Shown here: positions 37,201 through 44,354 of the stretch, piece after piece
How positions within the stretch are numbered: the stretch's first letter is position 1
Layout: each line of letters begins with the position of its first letter
Assembly (NCBI RefSeq): GCF_000315625.1
Contig: NW_005434440.1
Span: forward strand, 1-55,619
DNA from: Guillardia theta CCMP2712
Lineage: Eukaryota > Cryptophyceae > Pyrenomonadales > Geminigeraceae
Direction of reading: 5' to 3'
Length of the DNA stretch: 55,619 bases
Translations under genes and position numbers: made by a program
Notes under the pieces: model-generated
Databases searched by the model: none
What the model was told of the DNA's origin: nothing
The model's input: the letters and a program-made list of their open reading frames with translations, nothing else

Positions 37201-37988
37201 CTGTCGCCATCGGGTATCGCTTGCAAGAGAATAAGTTTATCTCCCCCACACCTGAGTGGGGGGACGTTCTGGTCGTGAGGGCCGGTGAGAGCCTTTCGCT
37301 CCTCCTTCGCTTCGCCGTCGCTGAGGGATCTACAGCAACTGCTGCCTCTCGCCTCCCCTCCTCTCCTCCTTCCTTCCAGCCTTTGACCGCGGGGATTATG
37401 CGCCATGGCCCAAACAACTCGACCGAGCTGAACCTGACGTGGGTGCCGATGGTGGAGGGGAGGGAGAGGCTGGTGCTGGAGCTCTGGGTGGACGGGAGGA
37501 AGAGCGACGAGCGATGGTTGTCTGTACAGGTTCTCTTCTGCGAGCACTGGGCGATGGAGGGAGAGACGCTGGAAGACGTGGCGAGACTGTATGGGACCAG
37601 CTGGCAGGCCTTGTTTGCCATCAACCCAGGCTTGTCATCAGTGCGAGGAGCGCTGAGGATCAAGGCAGGGTCAGCGGGAGAGCGAGGGTCCATGTGGGAG
37701 TGCAGGGAGGGACAAGAATGCGTGAAGAGGACAGCAAGGGGGTTGTTGGAGCCAAACGTGCTGCGGGTGGGGGTGAGGCTGGCTGTTGGGAGCCTTGGGT
37801 CAAGAGAGGAGCTCCTGTCGTACCTGCGCAGACTGGGAGGGAGTCTACATCAGACCGTCTTGATGAGCCCTCGAAGAATCCCTCTCATCTCCTCCAACCC
37901 GCTCGTCGCAAACTTCTCGAAAGTGCACGGAGACGGCAGGTTGTGTGTAGTCGCAATGTTTGCTGATAGCTGCCCTGCAAGTCAATGA
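4211..37988 (+). CDS. Giant secreted multidomain protein, 11,193 aa (5 exons, EGF/FN3/EPTP/IPT-TIG/REJ/LysM)
   Basis: Join 4211-15144, 15194-24220, 24268-33370, 33421-35053, 35104-37988. The sum is 33,582 nt, exactly 11,194 codons including TGA. Each junction keeps the protein in frame (phases 2, 2, 0, 1). Every intron is 47-50 nt, begins GTGA, ends AG and has a TGAC/TGAT branch-like motif close to the 3' end. The start ATG at 4211 precedes a hydrophobic leader ending near AVSA|QT, i.e. secretory. Order of parts: NP-motif beta repeats (about residues 60-4300), EGF-like, histidine-rich, more NP-motif repeats, FN3, EPTP-like propeller, FN3, IPT/TIG array, REJ/GAIN-like, LysM-like. NxS/T sites are very frequent. 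No C-terminal membrane segment is present, so I infer an extracellular or cell-covering adhesin/scaffold. Function is not established. One further in-frame intron (31748-31801) is likely, which would give 11,175 aa. Extra exons outside these limits cannot be excluded. Confidence 0.88.
4293..4346 (+). other. Possible 54-nt in-frame intron in the leader
   Basis: GTGAGA at 4293 and CTGATACTTTCCGCAG ending at 4346 would form a 54-nt intron (3n, no stop) resembling the other introns of this gene. Removing it joins a hydrophobic run (SHLIILTS) directly to YFFLPAVSA, giving a more compact classical signal peptide. An alternative acceptor ends at 4367 (75 nt, also 3n). Both spliced and retained forms keep the frame. 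Confidence 0.35.
15145..15193 (+). other. Intron 1 of the giant gene (49 nt)
   Basis: AACAG|GTGAAA ... GTTACAG|GCGAGA. The upstream frame stops inside it at TGA 15146-15148. Splicing restores codon AGG and continues N-R-R-E-A-S-T-N-Y into the next long frame. A branch-like GCTGATG lies about 15 nt before the acceptor. Confidence 0.9.
17277..17700 (+). other. Domain region: EGF-like module followed by IPT/TIG-like segment
   Basis: Residues about 4339-4372 have the cysteine pattern C-x3-C-x7-C-x4-C-x1-C-x8-C (ending FTGIDC), an EGF/tenascin-type fold. It is followed at once by PFIRSVSPNFASSSGGS, the typical start of an IPT/TIG domain. The POGLUT1 site CxSx(P/A)C is not present in this EGF. Confidence 0.75.
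17739..18230 (+). other. Domain region: histidine-rich segment
   Basis: Around residues 4493-4655 two histidine clusters (FHAHIFTHGSH...PHAHIVHV and HDHVLIHRHL...PHVHMIHL) flank a cysteine-containing loop (CACERGSFDCHC). Such clusters commonly bind Zn, Cu or Ni. Nothing like it occurs elsewhere in the protein. No family recognised. Confidence 0.6.
21484..22680 (+). other. Domain region: first fibronectin type III block
   Basis: About four FN3-like units start near 21487, 21828, 22150 and 22552. They carry proline starts (APSAPSLT, VPDAPII), a strand-B Trp/hydrophobic (SISWKNP) and a YxFRVRAYN motif near the unit end. They occupy residues about 5742-6140. Confidence 0.75.
22680..24300 (+). 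other. Domain region: EPTP/EAR-like beta-propeller
   Basis: Residues about 6140-6665 contain repeats of about 45-50 residues resembling the EPTP/EAR blades of LGI and ADGRV1 proteins. Examples are VEIYKWSKADQSFVPFQII with a DSLWMFISHT strand, NVYKWHNCSFI, SVLIKWEK, and FDILWNGTASFVPVFQL. The propeller sits between two FN3 blocks and is crossed by intron 2. The exact number of blades cannot be fixed by eye; seven is the family norm. Confidence 0.6.
24221..24267 (+). other. Intron 2 of the giant gene (47 nt)
   Basis: TTTTGC|GTGAGT ... CTTGACTTTGTTTTCAG|GTGTAAT. The upstream frame ends in the intron at TGA 24222-24224. Splicing gives F-A-C-N-M-H-T-E-I in frame with the following 9-kb open frame. 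Confidence 0.92.
24418..26700 (+). other. Domain region: second fibronectin type III block, about seven units
   Basis: FN3 starts lie near 24421, 24773, 25120, 25450, 25760, 26094 and 26384, roughly 110 codons apart. They show PPAPPSRL-, LPAPPQL-, VPSAPHI-type openings, a conserved Trp (LEISWTAP, VNVSWTTP, ISLHWTRP) and YxxRVxAxNxxG-type strands F-G. Confidence 0.88.
31748..31801 (+). other. Probable in-frame 54-nt intron in the giant gene
   Basis: CCG|GTAAGT ... CAGCTGACCTCTTTACAG|GTGTTT. It has the best donor consensus of the gene, a CTGAC branch motif 12-16 nt from the acceptor and the right size (other introns 47-50 nt). It is 18 codons with no stop, so retention adds 18 residues (VSQDIDQ...) and splicing joins LLVP to VFAPRS in frame. 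Confidence 0.7.
33371..33420 (+). other. Intron 3 of the giant gene (50 nt)
   Basis: CCCGAG|GTGAAG ... GTCTGACTGCTCTTGCAG|ACGAGG. The upstream frame terminates in it at TGA (33398-33400). Splicing is phase 0 and joins RYIAGPE to TRMLTPP, restoring an IPT-like opening. Confidence 0.92.
34640..36700 (+). other. Domain region: REJ- and GAIN-like segments
   Basis: Residues about 10094-10550 resemble REJ modules of polycystin-type proteins: an Ig-like part, then YRWQCW, and YSFHVIAFSAFDFASATTDI. Residues about 10598-10765 are helical, with QILQVLTVLTQPPAQL and VELIQSVLSTIEQL, like the helical part of a GAIN domain. No obvious HL|S/T autoproteolysis site and no following membrane helix are seen. 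Assignment is by pattern and moderately uncertain. Confidence 0.5.
35054..35103 (+). other. Intron 4 of the giant gene (50 nt)
   Basis: CTCCCTAG|GTGAGC ... GTTGACTTCTGTGCGCAG|GGATAC, phase 1. Splicing yields Q-V-S-L-G-I-P-V-Q-S-S-A-M-Q-Y and opens the last 2.9-kb exon. Confidence 0.9.
37535..37670 (+). other. Domain region: C-terminal LysM-like module
   Basis: EGETLEDVARLYGTSWQALF followed by AINPGL and LRIKAG matches the LysM pattern (GDTLxxIAxxYxxxxxxLxxxNP...L). LysM binds N-acetylglucosamine-containing glycans. It lies about 110 residues before the stop of the giant protein. Confidence 0.75.
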
Positions 37989-38127
37989 CAACTATAAGTC
38001 GCAGCAGTAAAATATAGTAAAGTGTTCAACATGTTGACATTTTTCCAAACATTCAATTCATCTCGAACGTCGCCCTGTCTCTTGTCCGAGCGAGCATGAC
38101 GGTAACTTCCCGCGTTTCCCCTCGCTT

Positions 38128-38376
38128 TCAATAGATCCATCGTACCAGCTCCTTCACCCCCTGACCCTCAAGACAGTTCACCCGGAAGCTCTCGCCTCCG
38201 TTGATCACATGTAACGGCAGGATATAAACCTCGTCTTCCTCCGCCATCTTCTTCAGCTCCTCTTCCACACATGCCTTCACCTCCTCACACTGATCCGTCA
38301 CCTCGCTCTCCTCGGCAAGATCGATGTGCGTTACTACGAGCAACACGCTCGCTCCCAGATGATGGGGTGGCACTTC
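38128..38376 (-). pseudogene. Terminal exon of a Roco/Ras-like GTPase (fragment or last exon)
   Basis: 83 codons are open from a likely acceptor (CATGTAG|GAAGTG, acceptor at 38377-38378) to TGA at 38128-38130. The sequence SVLLVVTHIDLAEE carries the G4-type THxD motif. The end (LPLHVINGGE...NCLEGQGVKELVRWIY) fits the last strand and helix of a ROC GTPase domain. The P-loop and switch parts would need upstream exons, but only about 210 bp separate it from the kinase-RING stop at 38587, and I see none. It may be a relic, or an alternative last exon of the neighbouring kinase gene. It is convergent with the giant gene, about 140 bp from its stop. Confidence 0.45.
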
Positions 38377-38586
38377 CTACATGGTATGTTTCATCTGCAT
38401 CTGATAGCTTCTCTCCTTGTTACACCCGGCCATTCTTTCTCTCTTTCTTGCTGAGAGTACCTCTGAAGGTATGTACAGCACATGGTTACCGCATCTCATG
38501 AAGAGCTGAGACGAGCCAACAGGTTAAAAGAGAAAGAGTCAATCAGATTTCAGCTAGTTCGTAGCTGCTGCTGGCTGATCTCCGTA

Positions 38587-39856
38587 CTAGTAGATCTTGT
38601 AGATGCTCGTCGCGCTCGAGCGACACATCGGGCATGGCCTCGACGTCGCTCCCTCCTTGCAGTCCTCGCACAGACACTTGTGACCGCAGGGGATCAGCGC
38701 CCAATCAGCTCTTCGCTCCATGCAGACGACGCATCGCTGCCCGCGATCTTCGACGGCTTCGTCGTACTGCTCCTGAAGCAGCTGCTCTAGCTGGCTGAAG
38801 CTTGGTCGCTCGGTCTTCTTCTCCTTCCAGCATTTTTGCATGATCAAATAAACTTTAGGCGGACATGCTGAAGGAGCCGCTAGTCGCTCGCCTTCCAGCA
38901 CCTTCGAACCCACCTGAGGGTCTTCAGTGATAGTCCCATAAGGGACTTTGCCGTAGGTCCAGACCTCCCACATGGTCACCCCGAACGCCCACACGTCGCT
39001 CTTCTCCGAGTAATGCCTCCTCTCGATGCTCTCCGGCGCCATCCACCGCACGGGTCGAGCCGTCGAGCCTGCCGTGCTCACGCTCCCGGCCCTACTCTCC
39101 CCGTACCCGCGCGAGGCCATGATGGACAGCCCGTAGTCGGCTATCTTGACGCTGACAGCCAGGTGATCCTCCGGGTCCAGGCTGAACACAAGCACGTTCC
39201 TCGCCGCCAGGTCCCGATGCACGACCTCATGCAGCGACAGCTGCACCATCCCGTCGCAGATCTGCCTGACCACCTGCAGCTGCACCAGCAGACTCATCGT
39301 CTCCTCTGCCTCGGCGTAGTTGGACAAGATCCCATCGAGAGAGTCCTTGGAAGCGAACTCAGTCACCAGGCAGTAGTCGCCGGAGCTCGGCTCGATGCTG
39401 GTGGCGAGGAGGCGAAGGAGGTTGGGGTGACGGCCCAGCTGGTGGAAGATCGTCACCTCCTGCTCGAACTCTTCTCTCCTCCCAGTTGGTCCGCTGCCTC
39501 GGATTCGCTGGATTGCCACGTCAGCGCTGCTGCCATGCGGCTGCTGCCACCGAGCCCTGTAGACGAGCTTGAAGGAGCCTGAGCCGATCTGCTGCAGGCC
39601 CGTGAAGGACTCGAAGTTGCACGATGGGAATGGATCAAGCTAAAGAGAAAGGTTCACCATGTCATCGATGCCTGCATCCATACTATCGACAGCAACCGTC
39701 AGCTCCGATGTAAAGGGGTTCCGAAGTTCCACTCAAAGCTATCACATACCTCGTCGTAGTTGAACCATCCTATAGACTTGGCGCACTGAGTCAACCAGTC
39801 ACTAAACAAACAAGACCACTATCAACCAACTGTTGGAAACACAATGAACTTACATT
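38587..39856 (-). CDS. TKL-type protein kinase with C-terminal RING finger
   Basis: Exons on the minus strand: 39639-38587 (phase 0, stop TAG), 39801-39750, and an upstream piece ending AAT at 39854-39856. Introns are 39640-39749 (110 nt, GTATGT...TTTAG) and 39802-39853 (52 nt, GTAAGT...TTTAG). The 52-nt exon encodes DWLTQCAKSIGWFNYDE. The kinase shows a glycine loop (GSGSFKLVY), VVHRDLAARN, KIADYGLS (DYG for DFG), RWMAPES and SDVWAFGVTMWE. The beta-3 Lys is replaced: VAIQ instead of VAIK, so activity is doubtful or uses another lysine. A C3HC4 RING (CVVCMERR..CGHKCLCEDC..CPMC) about 40 residues after the kinase suggests E3 ubiquitin ligase activity. The true start lies upstream and was not found. 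Paralogous at its N-terminus to the gene at 40818-44354. Confidence 0.82.
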
Positions 39857-40817
39857 CTATGAGCATAGGAATAGAACGTTGAAGCCAAAACAAGAACACT
39901 CGGCCTCTCAGTCTCTCACTCGTGGAGCTACTAAACCCGAGCGATCGCCTGGTCTGAGGGTCAAAGGAATATTTTCCCTATCACCTCAGCTGGCAGGACC
40001 GAAAGTCAACACTCGCACAGGCCTTGTAGTGCAGAGAGGTCTTGCAGCGAAATGATGAAAGCACCAGCTGATTGCAAGCTGACAGCTGCTTTGTGGTATC
40101 CAGCCGGTAGCGTAGAGAGACGTGGGCCATGGCGGGCAGACAAGTGATTTGTGTGCTTTTGATAGATAGAGATGATTTACAACTTGCTGTGCACAGTGGA
40201 TCATGAAACATCTCCGAGATCGAATCAATGGTAAGCAAGACGAGACCAAGTTTCTTGCGAGGATGTATGATTGTGTGCGCGGGATCACGACGAGCTAGTC
40301 CTTTGAGCGAATAAGTTTTATCCGAAGATGTTGTATACCAAAGATGTTTCCCACTCCCAGCAACTTGCTGCTCATGTACCCCGTACCTCGTCTTTTGTAT
40401 CACGCACATAACGTCCCAATTTGACCTTGCTCCTCCTCCACCCTCTCTCCTCAGCCTCATCCCTTTCATAACCACCATCATCGTTGTCATCGTCATAGGG
40501 GAAGCAGGAGGAGGAGTAGGACGAAGGTAGGGCGTAAGCTCGGAGGAGGACATTAGACTGCGGCTTTGTAAGGAACGATGGAAAGGCGACATGGAGGAGC
40601 GATGATTTGGCGTGATCATTCTTCCACAAGAGTTTATGAAGCAGTTATAGAAGCCCAAGCGCTTCCTTTCTTCTCGCTGAGAAACAGATGGAGAGATTTC
40701 CAAGCATTCGTCTTCTTGATGCTTTCTCTCTCTGACATCCTGTTTGACTGACGTCCATGACTCTTTGGAAACAATTGCTACTGTCCACGAAATCGGGTAT
40801 TCGCAATAAGCATAAGC
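39857..40817. other. Spacer between two minus-strand kinase genes
   Basis: It should contain the 5' end of the kinase-RING gene and the 3' flank of the PARP-kinase. A minus-strand open frame of about 240 codons (40703-39981) is Ser/Arg/Met-rich without a domain, and I do not call it a gene. No second GTAAGT donor is seen here, unlike the array upstream of the PARP-kinase gene. Confidence 0.45.
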
Positions 40818-43800
40818 CTACACTCGACGGAACTCAACAAGGAACTCAGGGTATGTCTGTCGCCGGTCGTAGACGATGAACTCCCTGTACTTTTGCAAGA
40901 ACGCTGAAGGATGCGTATCCTGTGTCACCCCAATCACTGAGTCATGCAGGCGGTCACTGCCCGGCATTACTGGTGGTCGCCTCGCGTTGTTCATCGCTTG
41001 CAGGGCCTCGTAAGGCGTCCCCAGCACAGCTCGCACCACAAACATACGACAGATCCCGCGGCTGTCTGGCGTGCAGTACTCGTCGCTCTTGCTCGAGTTC
41101 TCAGCCAGGTAGATCCCAGCTCCAAACAAGCCTTCTAGACTGCAGACCCGCTCGTCAAGCCCAGCCTTCAAGATAACATCCGCCATGTCGTGTTTGGTGC
41201 CATGGAACAGCAACACCTCGTTGCTGGTCTTATCCTGAAGGAGAGACTTTTTCATCCAATCTTTCCACGTACTCACCTTGGTCTTGGGGTGTCGTTTGCC
41301 CTGTAGCATCATGAGGTAGCCTGTAGCCTTTCGCTGTAGGGCATATGCCGACCACAACTCCGAGTGCTCTATACGGAAGACCCGCTCCACGTTGTAGCCT
41401 TTATGCTTCAATCCCAAGTTGTCTCTTCCTTGGCCGATGTACTGCGACTTACATGTCGATGTCATGAGCTCTTGTATCTTGTCCTTCCACTCGCGTGTGA
41501 CGTCGACTTTGATGTCCGTGCTCGCGGAGCTTGCTCGACCCTGCCAATAGTAGGGAGCTTTCAGTACGGCACGATCGTGTGCCAGAAGCAGCTTCTCTGT
41601 CTCTAAATCTCTCGCTTTTCGTTCAAGCTCGGCCTCTTGCTTGCTCAAGGTCGTCAGCTCCGACTGCACCTGACGCTTTTGCTCATTCAGAAGCCTCTCT
41701 TGTTGGCTAAGCTCTGCCTTCTCCTTGTGCAGTTGTTCCTTCCTCGACTTGGCGTCGTGTTCAAGTTGCTTTCCTTTCGAGATCAGCTCTCGCTGCTGCT
41801 TCACCAGCTGCCTCTCTTCAAGGTTCATGCGCTCCATGCGCTGATTGATGTCCCTCTCCCTCTCTGCAAGCTCATCTTGCCTGCTCACAAGCAACGCAAG
41901 CTGTCGATCTTGCTGTTCGCGCATGGCAGTACGCTCTTTGTCGACATGTTCGCGCTCGAGTATCATGGCATGACTGAAGTATCGATGTGTGAGAGCCTCA
42001 GCTGATGAAGGCCTGTTGTTCGGAAGAGGATCGATGAGTCTAGAAACAAGATTCTTTGCCTCGTCTTCAAGTCCCGACAGCAATGCCGTGGTTTGATTGC
42101 GCTGTGACCCGCTTGTTGAAGCTTCTGTCAAGAATTCAAGCATCACCAAGCCAAACGAGTACATGTCTGATTTGTGCGAAACTTTCTTCGTGCTTGAGGT
42201 AGGATTGATCAGCTCCGGAGCCATGTAGTTCAGCGTGCCCACGGCAAGAGTTGTGGTCACTGTCGCTGCCAGGTCTTTAGCACGGTCCTCCTGCTCCTTG
42301 GACACGTCGAAGTCTGCAATCTTCGGCTCTGCATCCTCTTCTTTGGAAGTCATCATGATGTTTCCGGGCTTGATGTCGCAATGGATGATCCTGTTCTGGC
42401 GCAGGTTCTCGAGTCCTTGCAGCAACTGCATCAGCACCCTGTGTTTCTGCTGGTAACTCGGTTTCACATCCTGCATCCAGATCCAAAGCGTCCCTCCAAC
42501 AAGGAATGGCATCTTCAGGTATCCCTTCAAGACCATCAGCCCATGCTCGTTCGTCTCCTCCACAAAAGCACTGCTCAGCTGCATGATGTACGGGTGCTCC
42601 AAGCGACGCAAGATGCTTGCTTCTCGCAGGAAATGCTTCCTTCCTCTCTCGCTGTCCGAGATGCTGTATTCTTTGATGACATACTTTTCACCTCCTTCTT
42701 TGACGACCATCACATTGTGTCTGGCCCCCATCTGCCCAAGTTGCGACAGCCGGTCTACCACTTGAAACATGTCGATCTTCTCATGATCGATTACAAAATC
42801 ATTGATAGCAGCACCAGCCTCGAGTTGCATCTCTTCCTTCAACTCATTTCTGTACTCAGGATAGTGACAGATGATGCTCCAAAGCGTTGACTCCATCCTC
42901 TCAAGCTCCTTGTTGCTTGCCAAGAGGTTTGTTCTGACCGCATCTATCTTCTCCTCAACCTCCTGGTACGCTAACTTCTTCCTCTTGCACCTTTCCAAGT
43001 CAGATTTATGATCAAAAAGCTCGTCTTCCAGGCACTCAATAGTCTTCTTTAGCTCTGCCCTGGTATTGATCAAATGCTGCGGGTCTTCTAAGCTCTGAAA
43101 CACCTTGTTGTACCTTTCCAATGATTCTACGTCTGATATCTGACCCAACTCGAAAAGCACAGACTCTGCCCATGACAAGGCCTTCTTCTGAACTGTAAGC
43201 AACATGCTTAGGGGAAACGTTTCGATCAAAGAGCTGTCTATCCACACTTCCTCCTCGGACACAAACGCTGCTTCAAGCGCCATGTGCGTCTCCGGCAGAG
43301 CGTCTTCCAACTTGCTCGTATCGTCGACGCTCAACCCAGTGGAGCTTCCATCCAGCATACAAGAGAGCTGACGTAAACTGTCGGCATATCGGATTGCGAT
43401 CTTTGTCCTCTCCTCCCTTGCAGATGCCAGCCTCCCATTCACGGTCTCAACCCACACTGATACCATCGACTTTGTTTCTTGTAGCTGCTGTCGAAGATCA
43501 TCTGTACAAGGACAGTATGAGCCTGCAGCTTGCTGTCCATGGCTTGAAGAGCTTGAATCTGCTGCAAAGCACCTTGAAAACGACTCGATTTTGCCTGCAA
43601 TCTTCTCCAACGACTCCCTGTAACCCAGTAAGCAAGCCTTAGAACCACCTTTTAACGCAACCAGCTCGTCAGATTCCCGTATCAGCTTAGCCCTGGTCTT
43701 GTTCCTCCTGTCTATGCCCGTACCTCCCCTCATGACCTCAGCTTGCGCAGCATCAAGCTCATCCTGCAACGACCGCACTTGCCTCCAAGCCTGCTGCATA

Positions 43801-44354
43801 CGCACGTACGCTTCGTGCCCCTTGCTGCTCAGTATGTCCACCAATTCAAGCAGCAATCCGTAGGCCCCTTCTCCTGAGGCGAGCTCACGGCTGCATATCT
43901 TCTCTGTCAGGTCATGCAGTGATAGCTTCAATGAACCCTCCGAGCCCACGGATGATCCATGACGCCTGGCTAGCTTGACCGCAGATCGCAGGGTGCTGCA
44001 CTTGTCCACGTGGTCGAAACGCTCCCGCTCCTCTTGTTCCTCCCTCTCCTTGCGCTGCTGCTCCTCCCTCTCCTTGCGCTGCTGCTCCTCCCTCTCCTTG
44101 CGCTGCTGCTCCTCCCTCTCCTTGCGCTCCTCCTCTTGCAGCTTTTCCTTGCAATGTCTGCACCCGTACTACCAAGAGCACACGTCACAGGAGACTCACG
44201 CGCATCACTCAAACCAATCATACACCTGCTCATAGTCGGACCATCCTCGAGATTTGGAGCACTGAGTCAACCAATCAATACCAACAAAACCTCTAAAGAC
44301 CATGTGCTTTGAAACATCATCGATGACTTACATTCTGTGAGTTTCCCAATGCAT
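40818..44354 (-). CDS. Coiled-coil / protein kinase / coiled-coil / PARP fusion protein
   Basis: Exons: 44354-44332 (if ATG 44352-44354 is used), 44292-44226, 44168-40818; introns 44293-44331 (39 nt) and 44169-44225 (57 nt). This gives 1146 residues; phases agree at all junctions. Exon 2 encodes DWLTQCSKSRGWSDYEQ, matching the neighbouring kinase gene. Then follow a CRHC patch, a KEREEQQR coiled-coil repeat, a long helical region, and a kinase domain (about 510-780). The kinase has Lys in VIKEY, HCDIKPGNIM (HCD for HRD), KIADFDVS (DFD for DFG), YMAPEL and no clear glycine loop. A second coiled coil of about 130 residues follows. The C-terminal PARP catalytic domain has FHGT (His), GIYLAENSSKSDEY (Tyr) and REFIVYD (Glu), i.e. 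an intact H-Y-E triad. The product should couple phospho-signalling to ADP-ribosylation; partners unknown. If the upstream mini-exons are coding, the start lies further upstream. Confidence 0.85.
44037..44129 (-). repeat. 24-bp coding tandem repeat (KEREEQQR, about 4 copies)
   Basis: Four near-exact 24-bp units encode KEREEQQR in the coiled coil at the N-terminus of the PARP-kinase. The length is a multiple of three, so copy-number changes keep the frame. Confidence 0.9.

Noticed and set aside
39981-40703. 240-codon minus-strand open frame between the kinase genes
   Set aside because: Ser/Arg/Met-rich without recognisable domain; it lies where the 5' part of the kinase-RING transcript is expected and shows no link to it.
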